From Aurantiochytrium sp. KH105 (Eukaryota > Sar > Bigyra > Thraustochytrida > Thraustochytriidae), in assembly GCA_003116975.1 (NCBI GenBank), contig BGKB01000088.1:1-64000 (forward strand): a stretch of 64,000 bases of DNA, written 5' to 3'. How positions within the stretch are numbered: position 1 is the stretch's first letter; the number at the start of each line of letters is the position of its first letter. The position numbers and the translations under genes are program-made. The notes under the pieces were generated by a model, which worked only from the letters and a program-made list of their open reading frames with translations, was not told the origin of the DNA and did not search any database. Shown here piece by piece: positions 17,927 to 30,200 of the stretch.

Positions 17927-20900
17927 CTCGCCCGCAACTCTCGTCCGCGTTTTCGCTCTGCTTTTTCCCTCCCTTCATGTTCATTTTTTTCCTTGCTGCC
18001 CCTCGCCTTTGCGCAGGTCACACGTTTTCTGAGCGCGCGGAGGCTGGTGGTGGTAAGGCCGGCACGCGGGCGCGCTGGCTGGCTGGCTGAATGGATGGAT
18101 GGCCGGCCTTCTGGCTGCTGCGACTTGGCCTTCGACAAGCTGGCCACGCGGCGTGGGAGATTGGCGCGGGTCGTTCGAGCAGCTGCAGCTCCCGCTCAAC
18201 GGAAGGCCCCCTTTTCGCCGCTCATTCTTGTGATTCCGGCGAGGTCACATCACCCGACGGGACGTACGTGACCACACCGCGGCAGCGGTCTCCGCTGCCG
18301 TCTCCTCAAGTCTGTCTGTCTGGCAGTCTGCAGGCAGTCTGTCTTTCGGTCCGTCTGTCTTTCCGGCTGGCTGATCGATCGTCCAGCAGTCAGCACGGAG
18401 CATCCACCAGTGGCCACACAGAAAGACAAGGGTCGAGCCCCCCAGCCGCGATCGCCGCCAGCTGCGGCCACAGTCGAGTTGGCCACCAACCTAACAGACA
18501 GACAGGAAGACAGACAGACAGACTCACTTCACGAGGAACCAGGTTTTGCTGCTGCTCAGTCTTGCGCTTCGAAGCGCATCAGCCTGGCTGGCGTCAGCGA
18601 CACGGCGGGAGTTTATTGATAGCACGCGGCGGCGACCTTATTAGAAAGCTCAGCCAGAACAAGGCGTGCTTTTGCAAAGGCCGTCTCTCTGTCTGTCTAT
18701 CTGTCTGTCTCCAGCGGATTTCCTGAAACGGATCAACGAGGTTGCTTGGAACAAGAGTCTCGCGACAAAACGTAGGCGTGCGTGTTGATGAGAAAAAGCA
18801 ATTCTGCTTGGCTGGCTGGCTGGCTGGTTGGCTAAAGAGCTGCCTAGCCTGCCGCAAGGACAAGGATAAGGAAAACGACCGCTACAAGAGTAAAAGCTAT
18901 CGCGCGAGCGCTAGCAGCGCCAGCAGCGAACGTGGCAGAGTACCCAGGCTTTATCTCCCCACCACGTCTCGAGTTGCCACGTCTCGAGTTGCCGCGCGTG
19001 ATAGCCTCGCTATTTCAAGTCTCCGCGCAGCGACCTTCGAGATCACAAACGAAATTTGTACATGAAGGAACTGGAGGCCCCCAGTAAATGTCAAGGCCTC
19101 GTCAGGTCAGCACGCTTTTTAATAACTCTTTTTGATCCGTCGAGTCAACGCCGTGCCACCCACGCCGTGCGATGTCATGCCATGCCATGCCATGCTATAC
19201 AAGGCAGGCAGGCTGAGCGCGACGCGACGCGCAGCAGTCCTCCGCGCCTCTTGGCGAGACGCCCCTCGCAGAGATTTCGCGAGCAAGCAGGCAAGCATGC
19301 AAGGCCGCCCACAAGTGCACAATGGGCGCTCCCAAGTGCGGAATCCCGCATTCCCTACTGGTGGCTACTGTGCGCGTCTGGCTGGCAGCCCCAACCAAAC
19401 AAACCACCAAATCGCCACGGGCCTCAACCCAACTCAACCCAACGCAACGCAAGCCCGCCAGCCGCGCTCCTCGCCGCCAGTGGCCGCAGTCCTCCTCCCC
19501 TCCCTCCTTCCCCGCCAAGCAGCGCAGTCCTGCGCGCTCGCACGGCCTGCTTCGCCCAGCCTCTCCTCGCTGCTGCCGCCGCCGCCGCCGCTGCTCCGCC
19601 GTCAGCTTCCCGCTCCGCAGCGAGTCCGCAGCGCGCCGGAGCCCCGCCGCCCCGCACGCACGCGCGACCAGCGCCGTGCGGGCGCAGCAGGCAGGCCGGC
19701 CACGGGGCAGCGCGCATGCTTGCAGCGCGGCGCGAGCCCGTGGACGCCGCAGGCGGCAGTGGGCTGAAGGCAGCGAGGGCGGGAGCAGAGCAGAGCAGAC
19801 GCAGAACAGACGCAGACGCAGAGCAGACGCAGAGCGGAGCAGGTGGGTTGATCTGGCTGCTGCTGATCGATCCGGAGACGTTTCCGTTGCGCCGCCGCGA
19901 GAGATTGGTCTCCGCGCACGCCCTGCGCCCCGCGCGCGTCGAGGCCGGGAAGGACTGAGCTCCGGCCGCGCCTGCGAGCCGCCTCGAGCGAGCAGAGCAG
20001 AGCAGAGCGGGGCAAAGCGGAGCGGAGCGGAGCGGGGCAGGAGAAGCCCCGCCCGCCGAGGGGTTCCTCCTGCAGCCCCTGCAGCTCCAGCTGTACCAGC
20101 AGCGACACGAGCGAGCGCCTGCAGTGGCAGCAGCGTCTGCAGCAGCAGCAGCGCACGGCGCGGCGCGAGCGAGCGGGAGAGGCCTCGCGCGCTGCAGCCG
20201 GCCGCGGCGCGAGGGCGAGGGCGAGGAGCTGCAGCTGCAGCTGCTCGAGTCAGCCGTCTCGTCTATCCGTCTGTCCATCTATCCATCGCTGGCGTCGCTC
20301 GCTCGCTCGCTCTGCAGCCAACCGAGTGGGAGGCAGGGAGGAAGGGAAACAGCCGCACGCAGCTCCGCGTCTTCGGCCTCGCAGGCGCAAGAGGCGACGG
20401 CCGTGACGATCGAAGCCTGTCCTCGCGCCGAGCGAGCCTTGCTGCATCGATCTCTCGATCGTGCGCGCCGCAGCCGCCACGCGCAACGATCGTTGGCTCC
20501 GTCGTATCTATCCGTCGCCGCTCTTTCTTCTCCGTGCCAGTCTTTCTTTCCCTCTTTCTTTCTTTCTTTCTTTCTGTCTGTCTTACTTTCTTTCTTTCTT
20601 TCTTTTCCTCGTGTGTGTGCGTGTGCGTGTGTGTCTGCCACCACTGCAGCCCGGACGCTTGGCCTCGCACAGTCGCGGGAGAGCAGGAAAGACGGAAACA
20701 ACAAAGGGGAAAGGAGGCAAGGAGGAAACGAGGCGCCAGCCTCTCGACCAAACCGCGTACTACCCGTAGACGGACAGCCGCCGCGCCCNNNNNNNNNNNN
20801 NNNCCGCGAGCGCGCGCGAGGCAGGCAGCCGCGGAGGCGGCCAGGACAGGCGCGCCGCGCGTCGCTGCCTGCGCCCTGCTTTCCCGCCTTTCTTTCCGGT

Positions 20901-21256
20901 TTCTGATCTTCCCTCCCCTTGCGCTCCCTTTCCGGGCGAGGGCCGTGATATCCTAGGCGGAGGCCGAGGATATCCTGGGAGAGGCGCCGGCAGAGGCGAG
21001 AAAGCAGGCGAGGGAAAAAACGCGAGCCGCGGCGCCCGCGCAGAGCCGCAAAGGGGAGCGAGCCGCGACTCGCAGCGGAGGCAGCGAGCGAGCGGACGGC
21101 AGGCAGGCAGGCAGGCGCGGCAGGACAGGGCAGGCACGGCCAGGCCAGGCCAGGCCCGGGTCGACCCGCGAGCCCTCCCCCACCCCCGCCCGCCCGTTCT
21201 CGCCCTGACAGCACGCACGAGCAGCAGAAGCAGAAGCAGAAGCAGCGAAAAGAAGA
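17927..21256. other. 3.3-kb repeat-rich, gene-free stretch upstream of the AP2 gene
   Basis: No supportable gene; open frames here are GC-bias products of low complexity. It is crowded with short arrays: CTGG (about 18070-18090 and 18809-18830), CTGT/GTCT (about 18306-18365 and 18689-18712), CAGA (about 18497-18522), ATGCC (about 19173-19195), GCAGA/GAGCA (about 19789-19846 and 19988-20040) and CTTT/TTTC (about 20550-20605). The right half (from about 19500) is very GC-rich and probably includes promoter and leader of the AP2 gene. Divergent starts (cenH3 leftward, AP2 rightward) flank it. Confidence 0.5.
20789..20803. other. Assembly gap (15 N)
   Basis: Fifteen undetermined bases within GC-rich sequence; the true gap length is unknown. 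Confidence 0.99.
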
Positions 21257-22846
21257 ATGCCGCGCGCGAAAAAGGGCACCTCGAAACGCGGCGGCGGCCG
21301 CCAGCAGCAGCAACAACAGCAGCCCATGCCGCCGCAGCAGCAACAGCCCGCGCTCGACCCCGTGGACCCCTCGCGCCAGCCCCATGCGCTCCTCCTCCAG
21401 CAACAGCACCACCAGCAGCAGCCCCAGCAGCAACAACAGCCCCAACAGCAGCACCAAGGAGGCCAGCTGCAGCAACACCAAGGCGGCCAAGACGGCCAGC
21501 AACATCTCATGCACCAAGGAGGCATGGGTAACGGAGAAGGCATGGACGGACCGCCCATGGATAACGGCATGGGCGCCGGGGGACAGGACATGAACGGACG
21601 ACACGGACAGACACCGCCCGATCCCAACATGCCCTTCCCCAACTACCCGCCCAACATGATGTACCACTTCATGGGCCAGCACATGCCAAACTCCGGCATG
21701 TATCCCATGATGAACCCCCTCGGTCCCCACGGCTCCTACGGCGCCGGCGGCCAAGGTGGTCAGGGCGGCCAGGGCGAGTCCAGCAACCAGTTTCCCCAGT
21801 ACCCCTTCATGCAGCACGGAGGCATGATGGCCAACAACCCATACCTCATGGGACACGGCGCAGACATGTCCAAAAACGGCGGCCAGGGCGGCAAGAACAA
21901 CGCCGCAGCCGCTGCAGCCGCAGCCCTCAACAACCCCTGGGCCAGCATGATGCCCGGTGGCGCTGGCCTCACCGGCCGTCCCGGCGCCGCCGGCTACCCG
22001 TACGGCCACACCCCGCATCCCGGCATGGGTCCCGGTGCAGGTGGACCCATGGGCCTCGGCATGGGCTTTCCCATGGGCATGCCCCAGGGCCAAAACGCCA
22101 ACGGATCAGGCTCGCAGCGCGGATCCAAGCGCTCTGCATCAGACGATCGCAAGGGCGGCCGAGGCAACGCCGGCAACAACAGCAGCCGCCGCAAGCGCTC
22201 CAAGAACGGCAGCAACTCCTCCCAATATCGCGGTGTCTCATGGCACAAGCGCGACCGCCGCTGGATTGCACGCGGCTGGGTCAACGGTAAGACCGTCAAC
22301 CTGGGCTCCTACATGTGGGAGAAACAGGCTGCCCTTGCCGTCGACTACAAGACTCTCGAGGTGACACCAGAATCCAGCCGTGGCGACCTCGTTCTCAACT
22401 TCCCCAGCGTCGATGACCGTAAAAAGGTGCTCGAACAGCTCTTGGATAAATCCTTCCAGCTCAACCTTTCCCACAACCGAAGCCGCGGCGTTGACCCAGA
22501 GTTCCAGTCCTGTCCTGTACAGCCGGACTACAACAGTTTCCCCGTCGTTGAGCGAATTACTGTTCCCATCGATTCCATCGAGGCCCCCAAGCATTTGCCC
22601 TCACGATCCGACATGTCCTCTGCCGCATCGCATTCCGCCGGCATGGGACACATGTCTCAGTTCAGTCCCGGCCACATGCCTTACCCGCACCACATGCACG
22701 CCATGGGCATGCACCATTTGACAGGCCATGGCATGGGCGGCTACCATAATCTTGGGCTTGGCGGCCACTCTGGCCACATGCCTGGCGGCGGACTCCCGCC
22801 ACATATGCAAGACCCATCAAACGCCAGTGGTCAAGGCGACGAGTAA
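21257..22846 (+). CDS. AP2-domain transcription factor with Gln/Gly/Met-rich N terminus
   Basis: A 529-residue single-exon protein. Residues 10-85 are Gln-rich (runs of CAG/CAA codons), and residues up to about 290 are Gly/Met/Pro/Asn-rich, typical of a disordered activation region. A basic nuclear-localisation-like patch (SSRRKRSKNG) directly precedes one AP2 domain at about residues 326-385: YRGVSWHKRDRRWIARGW, GKTVNLGSYMWEKQAALAVDY. The pattern YRGV, W-x-A, LG-x-Y and AA-x-A-x-DY is the AP2/ERF DNA-binding fold. The C-terminal 100 residues are His/Gly/Met-rich. Such factors bind GC-rich promoter elements in plants, apicomplexans and stramenopiles; the targets here are unknown. The start is the first ATG, after an AGAAGC array. 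Confidence 0.9.
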   Translation: MPRAKKGTSKRGGGRQQQQQQQPMPPQQQQPALDPVDPSRQPHALLLQQQHHQQQPQQQQQPQQQHQGGQLQQHQGGQDGQQHLMHQGGMGNGEGMDGPPMDNGMGAGGQDMNGRHGQTPPDPNMPFPNYPPNMMYHFMGQHMPNSGMYPMMNPLGPHGSYGAGGQGGQGGQGESSNQFPQYPFMQHGGMMANNPYLMGHGADMSKNGGQGGKNNAAAAAAAALNNPWASMMPGGAGLTGRPGAAGYPYGHTPHPGMGPGAGGPMGLGMGFPMGMPQGQNANGSGSQRGSKRSASDDRKGGRGNAGNNSSRRKRSKNGSNSSQYRGVSWHKRDRRWIARGWVNGKTVNLGSYMWEKQAALAVDYKTLEVTPESSRGDLVLNFPSVDDRKKVLEQLLDKSFQLNLSHNRSRGVDPEFQSCPVQPDYNSFPVVERITVPIDSIEAPKHLPSRSDMSSAASHSAGMGHMSQFSPGHMPYPHHMHAMGMHHLTGHGMGGYHNLGLGGHSGHMPGGGLPPHMQDPSNASGQGDE

Positions 22847-24297
22847 CAATGCTGCTTCTAAATATCCCCTACCATCTTCACTTCCCAACCCCTTTTCCTT
22901 CCCCCTTCTTTCTGCCCCAAAAGGAATAAAAACAAAGACAAACCAACCACTTCTACTTTTCTCTCTTTTCCTCCTCTTTTCCTCCTCTTTTCCTCCTCTT
23001 CCTCCTCTTTTTTTTTTTTCCCTGGCGACTTGCAACACTCCGAGTCTTGTCTTCTCCCCCACATGCGAACCAAGTGGCCATCACTTCTAGCTGCTACGTA
23101 TAACTACCACGTCTGCAGCTGCAGCTGCCAGGGCTGCTGCTCATCGCACGAAAGCTGTGCGTTCTTCCTGCCCACGGTCACACATCAACACAGCCCAATC
23201 TGTGGGCACAGAGACACTGTTGGCACCAGACACACAGCCCGCGCGTAAAATTGACCGAACATTACTTTGTTCTTGGAGTTCAAGGTAGAGAGACAAAGGG
23301 AGATCATGCAATGGCCCTCAAGCGCTTCTGTCGTAGTCTTTAGCGCACGAGTAATTATTTTCCAGAAATTGATTTCCGACCATCTTTGACTCCTTGTCGT
23401 TTTCGCCGTGATACCTGGGCTCGCTTCTGCTGCATGATACCTGGGCACGCTCGTACTGACGATTAAAAAAGAAGGAAATCGACAAAACTAGGCCTATACA
23501 GCGTCGAAAGACAAAAGGTTTCGTCTCTATGGGCAAGCTCTCATCTCTCCTGACCAAAATTTTCTCAATTTCTTCTGGATCGTCCAGAGTCCACGTTAAC
23601 AAAAAACCTCGTTTCGTATGTAGTGCGCGTGGTAAACAAAATGTCACTCGTACTCTGCGGGAAATAGAAATGACGTGAGCAGACAGCTGCGCCACAGAAG
23701 CCGTCAGGGTCAATCTTGCACCCATGGAAAGTCTCTTGAAGACTTACCGTGGCGACTACCATCCTATCTTGGCAGACACCATCATCCTATCTTGGTAGAC
23801 ACTACCATCCTATCTTGGCAGACGCTACCATCCTATCTTGGCAGACACTACTATCCTATCTTGGCAGACGCTACCATCCTATCTTGGCAGACACTACTAT
23901 CCTATCTTGGCAGACGCTACCATCCTATCTTGACAGACACGAGTTCATGCGATGTAAAGGTGCGTCTAAAACCGTTTGTAGCATGAACGAGCACGGTCAA
24001 GAGACCTGTGACTAGCAAGCTCTCCCCTACATCGTCTGGACAAACCTCTGAGGTGGCGAGAACATCGAACTCTACCACCACACCAGTTCGTCGCATCATA
24101 CCCGAATCTACCCCAGAGTGCATCGCTTTACAACCACTCCGTTTGACGCTAGCAATTGCACTTGTATGTCAACAACGTTCCCTTCCCTCTTTTCAATTTT
24201 CATCATTTCCCCAAAGAACAAGATGGTACACCACAAGATGATGCATGAGAGTAACTACGGCGCATGCGCCTCCCTTCCATGTGGAACTGATCTACTT
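22847..24297. other. Convergent intergenic region between AP2 and VPS13 3' ends
   Basis: Begins with a polypyrimidine tract (CCTCCTCTTTT repeats, about 22960-23021) that is probably AP2 3' UTR. The centre is AT-richer and holds the 23-bp array near 23758. A 26-bp segment at 23710-23735 resembles 5989-6014. No gene is supportable. Confidence 0.5.
23758..23940. repeat. Eight-copy 23-bp minisatellite
   Basis: The unit is ACCATCCTATCTTGGCAGAC plus three bases (ACT or GCT). From the third copy onward, units ending in ACT and in GCT alternate, so the higher-order period is 46 bp. The period is not a multiple of three. Confidence 0.92.
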
Positions 24298-27200
24298 TTA
24301 CTTATTTGATGAAATCATACTCGCAAAAGCCACTTCGAGAGACTCTACCTTGCCTCCCTCGCGACCAGCGTACGCACGAACGAGAGCAAGCACCACAATA
24401 GGTGATCGCTCCGAAAGCTTCGAAAGTGCGAGTGCTTGCGCAAGCACGTCGTCGGCCGCTCCCATTTGCTGAGCCTTTTGCAGGATGGACACAAACTCTC
24501 GTGCGTTTCTCAACGGCGGATATGCAACATTCACGCGAGCAGAAATTTGATCTGCAAGCTCGCGCACTGCCGGAGATGGCCCCTCGCCCTGCGTCAATCT
24601 CGCCCTCACTTCCTTGCACGCCCGCTGCGCAGCAGACTCGCACTGCATAAGCGAACGGCTACCCAGTCGATCGGACCATCGCTGCATTGCCAGCTCCACG
24701 CCATGGGTAGTTGGCATCGACTGCGCCTGCATCCACAAGAGCTGAGTGCTCAACGAACCCTCGAAATCCTCAAATTCGCGCTGCTCAGGACCGGCCAAAA
24801 GCCATCCTTCTCGATCACCACGGGGGGGCGGAGGAGGCGGACGAGAACCACCCCCGCTCGCTGCTCCTGTCGAAGATCCCGCTGCCGACGACGACGACGA
24901 ACTGGAGGAAGAAGAAGACCCAGACTTGGAATACGTCAGCAGGGCCACATGGGTCTGAGTGTGCACCAAGACGAGCGCCAGTCGTGACTCGATGACAAAG
25001 TCCGTCACGTACACCACGTCTCCGACAGCCCTGCCCGTTCGTGCCTCGCCATCGCTACGAATCGCACGAAGACATTTGGAAATGAGACACGTGCGAAACA
25101 TATCAAAGGTCACCAGCTCCTTACCGCCCTGAACACCCGGAAAGAGTCGACGCGGTCGCGTGCGAACGTGAAGCTGCCGCTCCGACTCAAGCTGGCCCGG
25201 AGGCTTACTCCGCGCCGCAAAACCCTCCGATGTAGACGCAACAGCGGACGCCATCCCCGACACGGGCTTTGCAAACAGGCCATAAAGGCCAGAGCCTACA
25301 CCCTCCACCGCACCGAGGGCACCGCCCTTGGCGTGACCCTCACGCGGTTTGGACAAAAGCCCCGCAAACCCGCTTTTAAAGCCGTCACGTACCTGCTTCC
25401 CGCCCTGCGAAAAGCCCTCCTCGAGACCGCGCGGTTTGGCATCGCGCTTCTTCTTGTAATCGAGGTCGACCTTGGCCACGGCTGTACCCAGCGATCCAAT
25501 AGAAGCCAAGGCAGCGTGCATTGCGCTACCGGGATTCGTACCCAGCGCGCTCAAGAGCTCTCCAGGGTTGCCTGGCAACGCGTAGCCAATGATGCGCAGC
25601 ACACGACCCTGCACTTCGCCACGGTAAAAGACGCGGATATCATCAAGGATCCGCGCTCGCGTCGTCGCAAGGTGCTCACGCTCAAAGGGGTCCAAGACCA
25701 CCGGAGCACCTTCCAAGTCTGTCACCTTGCTACGAAAGTAGCTGATGCGCAGCTCCACCTTTCCTAGGGTCATCGTGCGCACGTACAGGTACCGCGCCCC
25801 ATCGCCGCCGGTACCCTGCAAGCCCCGCTCGCTTTGCGCCTTTAGATCCATACTCCGACGCAACGAAACGTCCTTGGGCGCGCCTCGACGCTCGGTAAGA
25901 CTTGGGCCTCCAGCATCCAGCAGCGCCGCGCGTCGCGGCATGCTCACCTGCGTTGCCATCTCCTTGCATGCTAAAATAAAGTTCTCGTCAACCTGAACGT
26001 CCATTTTGGCCAGTCGAACGCTGAGGCTACGAATGTAGCGCACGTTCAACCGCGTGTGCTTCTCACTCATCGAAAAGCTGAGCACAGGCGGTAGATCTTG
26101 AGGCGACTCGCCCACGTATGAGCGCTTCAGCAGGTTCGCATAGGTCGGGTCGTCGAGACAATTGTCAATCCGCAAACTTTGCAACGTAAAGTCGAGCGCC
26201 CGTCCCAAGTTCGTGTCGTGAAAACGCAACGAAAGCTTGCCCGTCACGTAAATGACTTCCGAAGGAAAGGCGTTTCTGGTGCGTGAGATCACAGAAATGC
26301 CAATATCGCTCAGGTCCACGCTCAAGCGAAGTCGTGTCATCTCCGGGACCTGCTGCTCGCTCGAATCACCTCCATCCGCCGAGGCGCCCAACGAAGTCTC
26401 CATGATACGAACTACGCGGCTTTGGGCATCCACGTCAACAATGACAAACACGGTGCGCGACTCCAGACTACGAATATTACGCAGCGCGCTCGCGCCAAAG
26501 GTCGCGCCGTCTCCGCTGCCGCCATCACCGCCCTGTGGCATTTCAAGCCCAATGGTTTGCGATCCCGCTGGCCCACCCTTGCCGTCAGAAATGACACCAA
26601 GACGAAGTCCAGACCCAACGCTTCCCGCGTCACGCCGAGGTGCCGACTCGACGCCAAACGAGTCCGTCAGCTGGACAAGCTCGCCGGCAGACTTTCCTGT
26701 CAAGACCCACCACATTCGCGGGTCGCTCGCCTGGCTCTGCGCCTGCGAAGATCCCGCCACGCCCTCACTCTCCTGACCCGAGATACCAGCGTCCACAGAG
26801 GCCAGCTTCCATCCAACTTCAGTTCCCGAGAGCTGCGTCAAACGCCGCTCGAGACCGTCGCTTGTTCGTGTAAAGATCTGCACACGCTCGCCGTATCGCA
26901 AGGGCTTACCACGAGGTCGGTCACTGGTCGAGGTCTCGCGACTCTGCCCGCCATGCACTTGCTCGTCTTCTGCATCTTCCGCAACGAACACAATGGCTGA
27001 GGCCTGGCCCTCGCTCAGACCCAGAGTCCACGCTCTACGCTTGCTCGCGAGATCGTCATCCAGAACCGATTCCGCAACGGGGGGCGGTGCACGCGCAACC
27101 CAGCGTGTGTTTCCAGGGCCACTCAGAAAGTGCCGAAGACCACCGCAAACATGCTTCAGATCTTGCGCGCCGCCGTCCTCGGCAGTGACGCGCTGCGCTG

Positions 27201-30200
27201 GCAGCACGACTCGCGTTTCGCGACCAATCTTGGTCAAATCCACCGTCGCCTTTACCGCACCCTTGGAACCTTCACCACCATAGCCGCCAATTTCAAGCTG
27301 CAACAAGTGGCTCTTCATGGGCTCAATCCATGCAAAGGGGGCGCTGTCGTACGGGCCCACATCGACTGCCATCGAGGGATCGTCGGCCGCTTGCACGCTT
27401 GCCTTGCTTTGTGTGCATCTGATTCGTTCCAACGAAACGTTCTCGATCCGGTACATGGGTTGCGACTCGCTGTCTGCGCGGAATACGACCAACATCGTCG
27501 ACTCCACAGACCCGCGCCGGACCTCAACCACGACTCGACCCTTGTGACCGGGCACTGCCATGCAAAATTCGTCGAGCGTGTGAATTGGAAACGGCGCAGA
27601 CCACGACGACGAATCAAGCTGAATCTGCAGTTTGGCATCTCCAGGGCTCTTGAGCGGCTCGTGCCACCACAGCGGTGCCGGGTCCTCGGAGAGCACGATT
27701 GGATCCTGATATGTGTTGGCCTGGATGACGCGCACTGTAGCGCCGACCTGGTTGACCAGCACAACGCGCGGCGAGACCATGCATAAACGCGTACGCGCGA
27801 CTGTCGGGTGCTCTGACAGTGACATCACCAGCTCGTAGAACGACTTGTCTCCATCGTCTGGCGATCGACGCATCGGGAAAACGTTGCTTGTGCCCATGGT
27901 AAAGTTCAGGGGACACGGCGTCGACCACGCCACGCGACTTCCCGATCCAGAGGATGGGCCGCTCTGACGCAAACCCACAAGACAAGTATCAAAGCCAAAG
28001 ACGCGCGTGGAAGTCGAGGCTGCTCCAAAGGCCTTGCCGCCGTCTCCTGCGCTTCCTTCCTGCGCAACGGGCTTGAATCGCGTCCGGACCCACCTACGCC
28101 GACGCACCATACGGGCCCACGACTCTTCCGGCTTCCACGCCTCACCTGAAAGCGCATTAGCGTACATCCAGCCACCGGCGCCGGCATTGGGCGCATTCGT
28201 GTCGACAACCCAGTCCGTCTCCCAGGCCCAACCCGGATCTTGTCGGGGAAGCCGCACTCCTTCGCGTAGCCTCTCTTCCGTACCGCTCTCATTGCTCCAC
28301 ACAGGTCGCTCGCCTGGAAGCATGCGTTGAACCCAGCCCTGGCCAACATATAATCGCTGGTTTTCCCATGTCTCCTCCACGGCACGCAACACAGATCCCT
28401 GGACAGGCGCGTCCAAGAGCTCCATGGTGTCCTCGCGTGCCAATGCAAGGTCTAGTCCTGTGCCGTTCACGACCCAATAAGGGGCAGATATCGAGAGGCC
28501 CCGCGCCGAGGCGCGCAAATGCAATTGCTGCACGCGGCGGCTCGCACGATCTTCAATCAGATAAGTGCTCATACCTTGTCGCTGTTGCACACGCACCAGA
28601 GGCCCAAAGACCTCGGGTGCGTTCGGAAAGGCGAATCGGACAAAGAGATTATCCGTGTCCGACGGATAAAGTGGCCACAAATCACCTGAACGAAGCTCGC
28701 GCTCCGCCTCGAGGCGGGCCTTTGTACCCGCCCCGCCCTCGCCGCCACCTTGCGCTTTCAAAAGCTGCACCTGCAACGCTCCTGGAAGCTCGTTTTCGAA
28801 CACAGTAAAGGGTCGAATGTGGATTCTGCACAAGGGCCTGCATTCGTTGCGAATAACCTCAGCCATCATAATCGCAGAGTTTTCGGCCACAGCCAAGGGC
28901 AAGGTCTCGTCGACGCGGCTGTCTGCCTCATACTGAAGAGGGACCATCGACCAATTATCGTCCTCGGTAAGTCGTACGACCATGCTGCAAGAGCGCCAAT
29001 CGAAACGCGGGGGAATGTAGAACCGCCGCCCAGGCTGCACAGACTGCTCAACTTGCGTCTCGCCATCCACAAGCACTGCCATGCGTAGGACCATATCGCA
29101 GTCGTTGCAGCTCACCATGCCTGAGGCCAAGGTCACGACAAAGCCGCCTTCGGTTCCGTCATCAGCCGCGTTGTCCGCCGCGACCATGTGCTCAACCCAA
29201 GCTCCAAATCGTGCGCTGCCAAGCGCCTGATCCTTGCGGTCAACGAGCGCCAAGTCCATGGCCTCTTCGCCAAGGCGAACGTTGATGCGCATGCTCGCCG
29301 TTTGCACAGCTACCTCGCCATGAGCCGGAACCTTGGTGTCACCGTTCACCATGGCATCCATGTCTGTCTTGTTGACAATGGTGCAGCGACGATAGTTCGA
29401 GAGCCTCAAGCCACCCGCATCGCTCTCCCCGGCAATGACTTCTTGCATTTGCTCCATAACGTCTTCGGTCTCGTCCATAATGCGACGAAGGTGATCCACG
29501 TGTACATTGGCGCGCAACGGTCGGCTCGAGCGCAGCGCCAGCTCAAAGCCATTGTGCGGCTTTTGCGGAATGGTTCGTATCTCGCTCGAAAGATCGCATG
29601 GCTCGAGAACAGGCTCCCACGCCATGTTTGTCGGATTCAGCAGGCAAATGTCAATGGAGCGAATCGTCAGGGATCCCTTGAACGCACTGCTAGAGATACT
29701 CTCTGAAGATCCAATCGTCTCGCCGGATGCAATCGAGTTATCTTGAATACGAAATCGCGCAAGAGGCAGCGAGCGACCAAACAAAACTGCATCGAAACCA
29801 CTCACGGTGACCTCGACCTCGTATTTTGTGCCATCAAAGCTTTCCAATTCGAGACTTTCTTCTTGACTTGAGGCTTCTTGCGTCTTGCCCGCTTCCGAGA
29901 GAATCGCCCGTTGCACCAGCGACCGCGAGGGAAGTGTACGTAGTGTAGCGTTCACCACGCGATGGAGACGCATCAGCATTGGCGCCTGGAGCTCGAGCGA
30001 CACATCATTAACATTGAGCACAAATGAAGACATGAGTCTGACGCCGCTCAACTGGTATGCATTTCGGAGAATGAGAATTACGCTTGCGTCGTCCAGTAGC
30101 GGGTGCTCGCGAGTCACCTCTTGCATTTCCCCCAAAACACAAAGTCCGCAGCTCGTGTTCGCTACCGTGAGCCGCACCACGCGTTCGAGCTGCGTCTCGG

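Noticed and set aside
19322-20956. 544-codon plus-strand open frame crossing the N gap
   Set aside because: Arg/Ala/Ser low complexity from GC-rich repeats, runs through undetermined bases, with no recognisable motif.
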